Source of the DNA: a bacterium
GTDB taxonomy: Bacteria > CSSED10-310 > JAJRTK01
NCBI GenBank assembly: GCA_024278345.1
Contig: JAJRTK010000071.1
Coordinates: forward strand, 1-16,363
Length of the DNA: 16,363 nucleotides
Direction: 5' to 3'
Part shown: in pieces, positions 7,762-15,187 of the stretch
Position numbering within the stretch: position 1 is the stretch's first letter
Layout of the letters: every line of letters starts with the position of its first letter
The notes under the pieces: model-generated
Databases searched by the model: none
What the model was told of the DNA's origin: nothing
What the model saw: only the letters and a program-made list of their open reading frames with translations
Made by a program: the position numbers and the translations under genes

Positions 7762-8693
7762 GAAACCGATGCCTCCCGAGTGAGGAACTTTGCCACTTCT
7801 TCCAAAAACTCTACATCCTTGGCTTCGTCGGCAAGAAAAGGGATCTGAATTTGAGGGGCGTCCATCGCCCCCTGAAGTCGCTCGATGTGGTGGCGGTTGA
7901 TCTGGTTGCGGGCATGGTGAAAGAGGCCCGCCGCGGAGAAACCGCGGGCGAGGTCAGGACTCGCGAAAAAGGGCGCGGCTTCGCGGAGTCGCTCCAGCGC
8001 TTCCGGGTCCATGGGGCGGCTCAATGATGGGAAGATCCCGTTGATGACGATGGCATCGATGTCCAGGGACAGCTTGCCACGGATCGCTTTTTCCAGCTCA
8101 ATCGACTCGTTGACTGGCATTTCTTCGGCCAGCGTCACGATCAGAGTCCCCGTGTTTGCCCTGTCGGTGACCATGGACTGGACCGCTAGGGCTTTGCGGT
8201 GAAGGGAACCCACCTTGAAGGTTCGGAGCGCTTGATGGGCAACCTCGAAATAGCTGATCCCATGTCCAGTCGCTGGAGCGTCGATGAGAACTCTATCGAA
8301 CCGCGGTCGCGCCCGTTCCAGGAATTCTCGAATCGCGTCGAGGACGATGAGCTCCTTGAATCCAGGGGCCGCCGCAGTGAAATAACGATAGACGGAACTC
8401 TCGAGGATTCGGCGGTAGATCGTCTTGAAGCGGAAGGACTTTTTGATGAAATCGTCAAAGACCATCTGTTCGTCGAAATGAAGGGCGAACAGGTTGGGTC
8501 GGAGCGCAACTTCCTTGAGGCCCATCGAGGGAATTCCAAAATATCGCCGGATTTGATCCGTGGAGTGGATTCCCACAAGAAGTACACGGAGCCCCTGTCG
8601 GGCCATCGCAAGGCCCAGAGCACAACATATTGTCGTTTTGCCGACGCCCCCTTTGCCAAGAATTAGCTGAAGGCGTTTGGAGCTTGGAAACAT
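7758..8693 (-). CDS. ArsA/GET3-like ATPase, first of a tandem pair
   Basis: 311 residues of the deviant Walker A P-loop ATPase group that includes ArsA (arsenite pump), GET3/TRC40 (tail-anchored protein targeting) and the paired bacterial homologues such as mycobacterial Rv3679-Rv3680. GKGGVGKTT, with signature Lys14, is at 13-21; the switch II motif IDAPATGHG is at about 137-145. The C-terminal half has GTLIVTLAEEMPVNESIEL and DIDAIVINGIF. No arsenite-binding cysteine cluster is evident and no arsenic gene is nearby, so I would not call it an arsenic pump. The ATG at 8693 puts the P-loop at the usual position; an open extension to 8813 passes through hairpin-forming leader sequence and is probably untranslated. 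It overlaps the next paralogue, implying a stoichiometric heterodimer. Confidence 0.88.
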   Translation of the reverse strand: MFPSSKRLQLILGKGGVGKTTICCALGLAMARQGLRVLLVGIHSTDQIRRYFGIPSMGLKEVALRPNLFALHFDEQMVFDDFIKKSFRFKTIYRRILESSVYRYFTAAAPGFKELIVLDAIREFLERARPRFDRVLIDAPATGHGISYFEVAHQALRTFKVGSLHRKALAVQSMVTDRANTGTLIVTLAEEMPVNESIELEKAIRGKLSLDIDAIVINGIFPSLSRPMDPEALERLREAAPFFASPDLARGFSAAGLFHHARNQINRHHIERLQGAMDAPQIQIPFLADEAKDVEFLEEVAKFLTREASVS

Positions 8694-8731
8694 CACGGCC
8701 AAAATAGACCTTCCGAATAATTTGGGAGCAG

Positions 8732-8789
8732 TTGGTGAAAAAAGACCCACCCCTTTTGGGACAGGTTTCTCACCAAAATCCGTGGTGAG
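8732..8789 (-). promoter_or_regulatory. Leader of the ArsA-like operon with alternative hairpins
   Basis: On the minus strand CTCACCA (8789-8783) pairs perfectly with TGGTGAG (8775-8769). Part of that second arm, TTGGTGA (8776-8770), can instead pair perfectly with TCACCAA (8738-8732) on the far side of the terminator-like hairpin. Only one pairing can exist at a time. The remaining gap up to 8976 has further hairpins but no recognisable promoter for this operon. Confidence 0.4.
8738..8766 (-). terminator. Terminator-like hairpin in the leader of the ArsA-like operon
   Basis: Minus strand: ACCTGTCCC (8766-8758), loop AAAA, GGGGTGGGT (8753-8745), a 9-pair stem with three G-T wobbles, then C and six T residues (8743-8738). 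It is 45 bases before the first gene's ATG and no minus-strand gene ends upstream, which suggests attenuation, not end-of-gene termination. Confidence 0.45.
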
Positions 8790-8976
8790 ATAGGCGAGGC
8801 TCCTTCCTACCAAAGGATAAGAAAAGATGGTGCGGAAGCCGTTACCTCACCCGCTGTAAGGACGTCCAACCGACAACGAGATGGGGTGGACGCCTACCCA
8901 GGAAAATCCGGGACGAGTCTCCCGGGCGGTTGGGGGGGCCGGAAACCCAACTATCCCTAGATGAGGGAGACGAGGA

Positions 8977-10692
8977 TTGTCAAAATCAATACTCATGGTG
9001 ATGTGGCGCAAGGCAAGTCGCCGGATCTGTGTGATTCTTGCCTGGACTGCATTGCTCTTTGCTCTCGCCGTCGTGAGATGGGTGCCGCCAGATGCCCAGG
9101 GCGATCTTTATCCTTTGCCAGATGCGATACAATACACTGTGTCAGCACAGAATATCGCCCAGGGGAAAGGATATGTCGTGGAGCTCGCGGGAAGAGTCCA
9201 TCCGCCGCGCTACCCTATCGGGTTTCCTTTGAGCCTGGCGCCAGTCTTCTTGCTGGGCGGTGAGTTTCGCCATGCCGCCATCGCGGTCTTCCTCTACGCC
9301 ATGCTCTTTTTTCTGCCACTGGGCTTGGTGGCCTGGCGCTTTTTCGGGCAGGGCGCTGCTTTCTGGACCATCCTTTTTGCCGGGTTCTCTCCCGTCTTCG
9401 TCCAGCACTCTTCCATGATCATGTCCGAGTCACTGTCGCTCTTGATGATCGGAACTATCTTTGCAATAGAGCTCTTAGGAAGCCGCGGTCGTCGGAACTA
9501 TTTTTGTCTGGGCCTCCTTGGTGGATTTGCGGCGTTGGTCCGTTACACGGGACTGATGGCGTTGATACCAACCGGTCTTCGAGCGCTGAAAGAGAAGACC
9601 TGGAGAGCCCGCTTGACAGCAATTGGCACTCTTGCCATCGGCGTGGCCATCTTCCTTGCGCCGACTCTTTGTTTCAATGCTCAGAGCTACGGTGACCTTT
9701 TTCGGAATGGCTACCACTATTGGCAGCCGGAGCGGTATGAAAACCCCGGTTTTACGTTCGGCATCGACTACGCGTTGAATCATGCGGTGGTCACCTGGGC
9801 CAAGCACCCCCAGCCGCTGCTGATCTATTATGCACGGGTCCTTTCTGGGGTCGATGGAGGCCTTTTCGCGCCCATTGTACCGCTCCTCGCCCTGTTGGGC
9901 GTCTGCTTTTTTTGGTGCAAGCGGAAGAGCCACGGCCTCGGTGGGGGTCTCGAACAAGCAGTTCCCGGGCCTGGCTGGCGGAAGAAGGAGAAAAACGTCG
10001 AGGCCGCCACTCTCGTTGCCTCGGTCTGTAGGCTCTTGAGTTATCCATTTTTTCTCTACCTATTTTACTCGTGCTACCACTCCGACGAAAGCCGCTTCTT
10101 ACTCCCTGCACTTTTTCCCACCTCTTTGCTGGCGGGAATGGCTGCTTCCCAGTTGATCCAGAGGATCCGGGGAGGAGGCCCTGTTCTGGCATTGACCCTT
10201 TTCGCAGTCTTCTTTTTCACGTCGAAGCCGTCGGCGTTTTCACGGCCACATCTTAGGCCTCAATTGCGGTATCTCATCGTCCAGCGCTACAATGAGTTTC
10301 TCCCAAATGATGCGGTTCTTTTAACCTCGATGGATCCCCTTTACCTGGAAGCTCATCTCAGAAAGGGCACGGATCGCGTGGTCATGGCTTTGCTTCCGGA
10401 TACCTCTCATGCGACTCCCATTGCTCCCCACCCGCTTCCACGACCTTCCGGGCGTGCCATGAGTATCGAAGAATACAGGCGTTGGAGCCTCGACTTTGGA
10501 GCTGAGTACCCCGTGCCGGTCTTTGGGTTCCACAAGGCAGCTTTGGAGCCGTTGAAAGATCGACCCATTTTCCTTGACCTGGCTTCTCACCAAAGGGGTG
10601 TGGGAAGGAAAATCAGGCGCTTGGGATTCCAGCTCATACCGCTGACTCCTCCCGGTCCTCGTCGCCTTTACCGACTTCAGGCTATTCCGTAG
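8977..10692 (+). CDS. Multi-pass membrane glycosyltransferase, GT-C fold (GT39/GT83-like)
   Basis: 571 residues with about ten hydrophobic segments between 20 and 430, then a soluble C-terminal domain of about 140 residues. The first extracytoplasmic loop has the pattern PLPDAIQYTVSAQNIAQGKG then HPPRYPIGFPLSLAP, typical of lipid-phosphate-sugar-dependent transferases (ArnT, PMT and related), where an acidic residue after TM1 is catalytic. It probably transfers a sugar from a polyprenyl carrier to a lipid, glycan or protein outside the membrane; acceptor unknown. TTG at 8977 is favoured by GAGGGAG with a 7-base spacer; ATG codons at 8995 and 9001 are alternatives. The family is divergent and the assignment rests on topology and the loop motif. 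Confidence 0.8.
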   Translation: MSKSILMVMWRKASRRICVILAWTALLFALAVVRWVPPDAQGDLYPLPDAIQYTVSAQNIAQGKGYVVELAGRVHPPRYPIGFPLSLAPVFLLGGEFRHAAIAVFLYAMLFFLPLGLVAWRFFGQGAAFWTILFAGFSPVFVQHSSMIMSESLSLLMIGTIFAIELLGSRGRRNYFCLGLLGGFAALVRYTGLMALIPTGLRALKEKTWRARLTAIGTLAIGVAIFLAPTLCFNAQSYGDLFRNGYHYWQPERYENPGFTFGIDYALNHAVVTWAKHPQPLLIYYARVLSGVDGGLFAPIVPLLALLGVCFFWCKRKSHGLGGGLEQAVPGPGWRKKEKNVEAATLVASVCRLLSYPFFLYLFYSCYHSDESRFLLPALFPTSLLAGMAASQLIQRIRGGGPVLALTLFAVFFFTSKPSAFSRPHLRPQLRYLIVQRYNEFLPNDAVLLTSMDPLYLEAHLRKGTDRVVMALLPDTSHATPIAPHPLPRPSGRAMSIEEYRRWSLDFGAEYPVPVFGFHKAALEPLKDRPIFLDLASHQRGVGRKIRRLGFQLIPLTPPGPRRLYRLQAIP

Positions 10693-10785
10693 ATCCAAGA
10701 ATGATTGACGGGCTGGCCCCTGTTGGCCGCGGATTCTAGAAAGAGGATCGCGGCAAGTGCGACGCACCAAAAAATGCCGAAACCA

Positions 10786-10815
10786 TTGACAGCCCTTTTT
10801 GCCGTCGCCTACACT
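10786..10815 (+). promoter_or_regulatory. Sigma70-type promoter for the 10868 gene
   Basis: Perfect TTGACA (10786-10791), 18-base spacer, TACACT (10810-10815, 4 of 6). Transcription would start near 10822, 45 nt before the ATG at 10868. It supports the following frame as a real gene separate from the glycosyltransferase. Confidence 0.5.
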
Positions 10816-10867
10816 CCCCGTCAACAGATCGACACCGTAACCTGCTTTAGTTGGTCGGGACCCAAGA

Positions 10868-11395
10868 ATGGCTCTGTGCACACGAGCGGACAATCTTCTT
10901 CTCCTCCTCTATGCGCCACTGCTGGACGGGCGTTTCCAGCCGCCTTTTCGCAGTGCCGCAGCTTTTCACCGTGCCGTATACCTGTTACAGTGCGATGGAA
11001 CTTTGTGGCTTCCGCGCCACCAACCGTTCCTCTATCCCTACGCCGAGACCGAAGTTGGGCTCTTTTCCTCGAGCTTCTACGATGACCTCATCGCTCTTTA
11101 TTCCATGGGTTGCCTGCATTTGGAAAAGTCGCCATCTCCCATCGATGACCTGGCGGTTCTAGAGCTCAAGTGGTATTTCAGGGGACTCTGTCAGGGCGAC
11201 CAGTTGTTGCCGGACTTTGAGGCGCTGGGGGAATGTACGGTCGGGCTCTCTTCTTCGCTGGGGTTGAGGCTTGGTGCTCGTGTTTTCCGAGACCTCACGG
11301 TTTCTGAAAAGCGTTTTCTTAGCGATTTCAAAACGCAGGTCTGTCGACCGGACTTGCTCATTCACCTGCCTTCGACTCGAGTGGGGACCGGGTGA
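10868..11395 (+). CDS. Hypothetical protein, 175 residues, possibly YwgA/Panacea-like
   Basis: I do not recognise it securely. A leucine-rich helix at the start (NLLLLLYAPL, 9-18) is followed by FHRAVYLLQ at about 33-41 and then YPYAETEVGLFSSSFYDDL with LIALYSMGCLHL, to about 85. This order (helix, 'LQKxxYLLQ'-like helix, then 'F-Y-GPFS-xxL-xDLxxLxxxGLL'-like helix) resembles the fold of YwgA and Panacea-type proteins, some of which act near toxins or prophages. Similarity is weak. It is predicted soluble, with no signal peptide or TM. The start has only a weak GGGA ribosome site, but a good promoter lies 45-80 bases upstream. Confidence 0.6.
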   Translation: MALCTRADNLLLLLYAPLLDGRFQPPFRSAAAFHRAVYLLQCDGTLWLPRHQPFLYPYAETEVGLFSSSFYDDLIALYSMGCLHLEKSPSPIDDLAVLELKWYFRGLCQGDQLLPDFEALGECTVGLSSSLGLRLGARVFRDLTVSEKRFLSDFKTQVCRPDLLIHLPSTRVGTG

Positions 11396-11687
11396 ACCAG
11401 GATCTCCGGCTTCTGGGACTCCTGCAGGGCACGGTTCGAGCAAATTGCTTTCCTCTCTTTAGAGTTACATTCCGCTCGCGGCGCCGGCAATCCGTCCGCC
11501 GCCACTCGCCTTTCATCACCCCCGGACAGGGTCTACTGCCCTGAAACTACGCCAACCGGATTTCCGGCGTCTTCTCCATTTAGCCCGGATATCTCATCAC
11601 GGATTGTCACGTGGCGGTCGGGCGCGTTTTCACCAGACCCTTCTCCTCTTTGTGTTACGCTCCGATCCCATCGTGCGCCGCCCTCCC
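11396..11687. other. Gap without a convincing gene
   Basis: The 292 bases between the convergent 10868 and ThiE-like genes have no supported gene, RNA or clear terminator. A GTG-started frame of about 56 codons at 11392 has low-complexity Arg-rich product and no ribosome site. The phrase TTAGCCCGGATATCTCATCA at 11580-11599 resembles insertion-sequence termini I have seen, but no partner end or transposase is present. Confidence 0.5.
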
Positions 11688-12311
11688 CTACTGGCAACCC
11701 GGCGCCAACAGCCTTCGGCGTAGTTCTTCCGCTCCAGTGCAAGGATTTGGGTGAGAGAAAATCGCCCGAATTGCCGCGACTCCATGAATCCCGGGCAGGT
11801 GCATTTCTGCCGCGTTTCCGAGGTCGATGCCACCCAGTGCGAACAATTTTAGACCTTTCGGAACTGGCAGTTTTCCGAGGGCCATGATTCCCATTGGCTG
11901 CCCTTTGCCCGGTGTCGCGAAAATAGGACTGATCGTCGCCAGGTTTGCTCCCTCGTTTCGCGCTTTCTGGAGCCCCTTGGCATTGTGGCAGGATGCTCCC
12001 AGCAAGCGATTGGGTCCCAATAGCCTGCGGGCAATGGCCATGGGGAGTCCGGACTCTGGCAGGTGTACGCCGATTTGGGGGAAGGACAACGCCAGGTCAA
12101 GGCGGTCATTCACCAAAAGATTGGAGAGCCTGCTGGACGGCACGCCGGCGACGACCTTCTCCAGAAGATGGAAGAGCTCCCTGGCGGTTGACCATTTTTC
12201 TCGGAGCTGGACAAGGTGGCCGGCTGCAAGAATTTCGGCGATCTGGGGTGCTAGGATTCTTGTCACTCCCGTTCCGGCAGTAATGGCGTAGATTCGCGGC
12301 AGTTCCCTCAT
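11688..12311 (-). CDS. thiE: Thiamine-phosphate synthase family protein (ThiE/TenI)
   Basis: ThiE joins hydroxymethylpyrimidine-diphosphate to thiazole phosphate to make thiamine phosphate; the related TenI aromatises the thiazole. 207 residues, the normal length of this TIM barrel. Visible motifs in order: VQLREK at 34-39, LLVNDRLDLAL at 65-75, GVHLPE at 81-86, LLGASCHN at 103-110, ISPIFATPGKGQPMG at 127-141, FALGGI at 157-162 and GVAAIRAIF at 177-185. The phosphate-binding loop reads ATPGKG where ThiE usually has PTxTK, so ThiE and TenI cannot be separated by eye. No other thiamine gene is in the window. The frame is open upstream to 12389; the ATG at 12311 is chosen because the family fold starts directly after it, though its ribosome site is weak. 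Confidence 0.82.
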   Translation of the reverse strand: MRELPRIYAITAGTGVTRILAPQIAEILAAGHLVQLREKWSTARELFHLLEKVVAGVPSSRLSNLLVNDRLDLALSFPQIGVHLPESGLPMAIARRLLGPNRLLGASCHNAKGLQKARNEGANLATISPIFATPGKGQPMGIMALGKLPVPKGLKLFALGGIDLGNAAEMHLPGIHGVAAIRAIFSHPNPCTGAEELRRRLLAPGCQ

Positions 12312-12367
12312 TTTTCTGGCGCCTGGGTTGAGGGGTGGCTCTTGGATCTTGCTTTGAGCATTGGACG

Positions 12368-12397
12368 TTGACAGGCGCGATGCGGGCAAGATACCAT
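12368..12397 (+). promoter_or_regulatory. Sigma70-type promoter for the TPR-GAF operon
   Basis: Perfect -35 TTGACA (12368-12373), 18-base spacer and TACCAT (12392-12397, 4 of 6). Transcription from near 12404 would give a leader of about 340 nt. It points away from the divergent ThiE-like gene. Confidence 0.5.
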
Positions 12398-12403
12398 GGA
12401 ACT

Positions 12404-12743
12404 TGGGTAGATATGGATGTGTCGTCTTTTTGTCGTCACGTCCCCTATGACATCCCGATCACGCCTAACACCTTATCCGGAATCTTGCACCACGGCTCCA
12501 TGGAAGGCAGGTTGAAGCGCCTTCCCATCAAAGCAGAGGGGCACGAGCCGGGGTGTAGGGGCGGAAATCTTCCCTACGGCCAGTGAGGTTGCCCAGCCGA
12601 CGGAGCACGGTTGGGGAGGATGGACAAGGCGCAGCGGAAGACCCGTTGCGAGGGCTATGGCTCTACGGGTAAGGTGCTTGGAGCACCTTGTTTCGGGTAA
12701 GAGCATACCAGGTGTCAGGGACGGCAGCGAGGGAGCATCGGCC
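12404..12743 (+). promoter_or_regulatory. Long hairpin-rich leader of the TPR gene (possible structured RNA)
   Basis: No convincing gene lies in these 340 bases. Four local hairpins follow one another: GTAGGG/CCCTAC (12555-12560/12572-12577), CAGCCG/CGGTTG (12594-12599/12608-12613, one wobble), ACCCGT/ACGGGT (12641-12646/12665-12670), and directly after it AAGGTGCT-TGG-AGCACCTT (12671-12689), a perfect 8-pair stem with no U-tract behind it. It matches no riboswitch class, tmRNA, RNase P, SRP or 6S RNA that I know by sequence. Confidence 0.35.
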
Positions 12744-15173
12744 TTGGAAACGCAAAAAAACCGCCAATTGGCGAAAGAGCTGTTTCGTCAGGGAGTTGAC
12801 GCCTATAAGGAGGGTCGGCTGGCAGATGCCATAAGGCTTTGGCAAAAAGTGTCGAATCTCGACCCCCGGCATCCGCGAGCAGCGAAGTATCGGGCCAAGG
12901 CGCTGGCAAGGTTGCCCGCGGAGGAACGGGATATGCTGGAGACCGAGGCTGCCTTGGGGATGGTCGAGTTTGGGGATGGGGCACTGGAGCCTGAGTCGGC
13001 GAAACCGGCTGAACCAGATTTTGAGATCGCGGTGCCAGTTGATGACGGGACCGCTGCACCGTATCGCGGGGCGACTGCTGAATCAGCGTGGCAGTCGGAG
13101 CTCGCCGGTCACACGGTGCCTTCTCCCGCGGAAAAAGCTGAGGATTCTTTACCCGCCTGGGAGGAGGCGCGGAGCGGAGCGTTGCCAGACTGGAAACCGG
13201 CGGGAAATGCCTTCCAGTCAAGCATGGCAGCACCGACAGAGGGCGGGGAACAGGGGACATTCCCCGCTTTGCCAGAGACACTTTCTGACCCCTTCGGGGG
13301 CGGACTACCTTCCGGAGTGGTGGAGCAGAGTGATTTCGAGACTTCGGCTCCGGTGCCACCAGCGCTCGGGCAACAGGAACCTTTTAGTGGTGGAGAACCT
13401 TGGAGCTCTCCTGACTCGGGATTGCCGCGAGCGAGGGCTGCGACCACAGAAGATCCGGCAAGTGAGCCTTTTTCTGAGCTTCCTTCGGAACCTCGAAGCC
13501 AGGAAGAGGCAAGTCCTAGCGGTTGGAACGATCCTTTTGCCATTTCCGAAGGCAGCTTATCCTCCTTTTCGGCCGATGCCTTGTGGAGTGAGGGCGGCTC
13601 GGAAGATCCTTTTTCTGCTTCTGATCCATTCCAAGAGTCATCGGGGGCTCCCCTGGCGTTGCCCGCTCAGGCCTCTGACGGAGCCGATTCAGAAGCAGCA
13701 CCTTTGGATCTATCGACGGCGCTTCAAGATTTTCAATCTCCCTCTCTCCCTCAGGACGTACCGCCCGATGGCTTTGGAGATTCCGCTGGATTGGCGTTTG
13801 GGAATGCCGTTGTTCAAGAGGAGCCGACCGGTCCCTCGCTCTTCGATGCCGATGTATTGAGTCTCGATGTTGGAGATCTTTCTGTCTCCGACGAAAAAGA
13901 TGATGAGGGTGTCAGCTTTGTGGCCGCGGAGTTCTTGGACCAAGTGAGGGACGCTCCTTCCTCTGAGCCAGCAGTGGAGGGGATTGGCGGAACGGCCACG
14001 GAAGATGCCCCTTTGTCGGACCAAGCAGGAGCAGCAGATGATTTCCCAGATTTTTCAGAGGTTTCTGGATTTTCTTCGGCATCTGATGACTCTGTTTCGT
14101 CCCAGGGCAGCGAGTCGATTCCCAAGGATATTATCATCAACCCGTTTGCCGCTAACAAGGGGCGCTCTCCCTTGCTTCAAGGGGCTCCTCGACCGAAGCC
14201 CCCGGTGAGCAAGCTGCCATTTGTTGTCGCCTTGGCGGTTTTCGTGGTGGGAGGGGCGGGCTTCTATTTTTGGAATGAGGCCGGCAAAGAGCAGGCTGCC
14301 ATTGTCGCTCAGCAAGAGCGTGACCTGAGGAAGCAGCAAGAGCAAGTCAAGCAGGCCCGGCAGAAGGTCAAGGCGGCCAGCGAGGCCTTGAAGAGTGGTC
14401 AAACGGTACAGGCTCGGGACCTGCTTGAGGAAGCTGTGGCCCTCGACCCAGAAAACAAAGGGGCCGTCAAACAGCTTGCCGTGGCTCAAGGTCAACTGGA
14501 TGAGCGTGTCAAGTCGTTTGTTGAGGAAGGGGGCAATCTTCTGAGACGATCTCAATACGAAGCCTGCCTCATTTATGTGAGTCGAGGGCTCGAAATCGAT
14601 CCCAAGCACAAGGAACTGAAGGCCCTCCAGAAGCAGGCCGGGGAGCTACAGAAGATCAAAGGGAGTGACACTGAGATCGCTTTCCGCTATCGCAATTCGA
14701 GGGAGTTTGTAAAAGAAGCGGGCAAGAAAGAGGCCGAAGGGAAACTTGTCGAGGCGCTGGAGCTGTTATTGAGCGCAAGTAAACTTCACAAAACCGAAGA
14801 GATGGAGCGCCGAATCGGGGTTATCCGCGGTAAACTGGCCGACGATGGCAGGATCAAGAGAAACGCTGCGTCTATTGTTGAAGAAGGCAAAGCCTTTCTT
14901 AGGTCAGGAAACCCCACCAGTGCCAGGCTCTCTTTTAGGCGCGTTTTATCAGTATTGCCGAAATACCAGCCAGCACTAGAAGGGCTTAAAGAGGCTAACG
15001 CAGCTCTGAAGCGGCAGGAAGATCTCCGCTATTATAAATGGATGACGATTCGAAGCTACAAATACGGAAATACAGGGGAAGCATTGAGGTTTGTGCGAAA
15101 GTGGCTCGAATTGGACCCCGAAGACCAAGGAGCCCAGTTCTACTTGAATCAGCTCACTGGAGCGGAGAACTGA
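12744..15173 (+). CDS. Large single-pass TPR protein with acidic disordered linker
   Basis: 809 residues from TTG 12744, chosen because GAGGGAG lies 8 bases before it; the ATG at 12657 has no good ribosome site and its extra 29 codons run through a perfect hairpin. Residues 5-45 form a TPR-like pair (AKELFRQGVDAYKEGRLADA). Residues 75-480 are rich in Ser, Pro, Asp, Glu and Gly and probably disordered, with seven [DEN]PF motifs. A basic, proline-rich stretch (GAPRPKPPVSK) precedes one TM at 492-510 (PFVVALAVFVVGGAGFYFW), giving N-in/C-out by the positive-inside rule. Residues 515-809 are a coiled coil and several TPRs (QARDLLEEAVALDPENK; SYKYGNTGEALRFVRKWLEL), ending near GAEN. It resembles a polarity or scaffold protein in layout (FimV-like in composition, but with opposite topology). 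Function unknown. The GAF-like gene starts 14 bases downstream. Confidence 0.85.
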   Translation: METQKNRQLAKELFRQGVDAYKEGRLADAIRLWQKVSNLDPRHPRAAKYRAKALARLPAEERDMLETEAALGMVEFGDGALEPESAKPAEPDFEIAVPVDDGTAAPYRGATAESAWQSELAGHTVPSPAEKAEDSLPAWEEARSGALPDWKPAGNAFQSSMAAPTEGGEQGTFPALPETLSDPFGGGLPSGVVEQSDFETSAPVPPALGQQEPFSGGEPWSSPDSGLPRARAATTEDPASEPFSELPSEPRSQEEASPSGWNDPFAISEGSLSSFSADALWSEGGSEDPFSASDPFQESSGAPLALPAQASDGADSEAAPLDLSTALQDFQSPSLPQDVPPDGFGDSAGLAFGNAVVQEEPTGPSLFDADVLSLDVGDLSVSDEKDDEGVSFVAAEFLDQVRDAPSSEPAVEGIGGTATEDAPLSDQAGAADDFPDFSEVSGFSSASDDSVSSQGSESIPKDIIINPFAANKGRSPLLQGAPRPKPPVSKLPFVVALAVFVVGGAGFYFWNEAGKEQAAIVAQQERDLRKQQEQVKQARQKVKAASEALKSGQTVQARDLLEEAVALDPENKGAVKQLAVAQGQLDERVKSFVEEGGNLLRRSQYEACLIYVSRGLEIDPKHKELKALQKQAGELQKIKGSDTEIAFRYRNSREFVKEAGKKEAEGKLVEALELLLSASKLHKTEEMERRIGVIRGKLADDGRIKRNAASIVEEGKAFLRSGNPTSARLSFRRVLSVLPKYQPALEGLKEANAALKRQEDLRYYKWMTIRSYKYGNTGEALRFVRKWLELDPEDQGAQFYLNQLTGAEN

Positions 15174-15187
15174 TTTTGGAGGGAAAC

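Noticed and set aside
6613-8693. Arsenite efflux (arsA) annotation for the ATPase pair
   Set aside because: No arsB, arsC, arsD or arsR neighbour and no evident metal-binding cysteine cluster; the wider ArsA/GET3-like label is all the sequence supports.
11580-11603. Possible insertion-sequence end (TTAGCCCGGATATCTCATCA)
   Set aside because: No matching inverted partner, target duplication or transposase is present; similarity to known termini is from memory only.
12657-12743. ATG at 12657 as the start of the TPR protein
   Set aside because: It lacks a ribosome site at useful spacing, and the added codons pass through a perfect hairpin. TTG at 12744 has GAGGGAG eight bases upstream and begins where TPR-like sequence begins.
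12970-13860. 296-codon frame overlapping the disordered region of the TPR gene
   Set aside because: It is Arg/Leu-rich in the way expected of a shifted frame through Glu/Ser/Pro codons, and the TPR frame continues through it with regular motifs.
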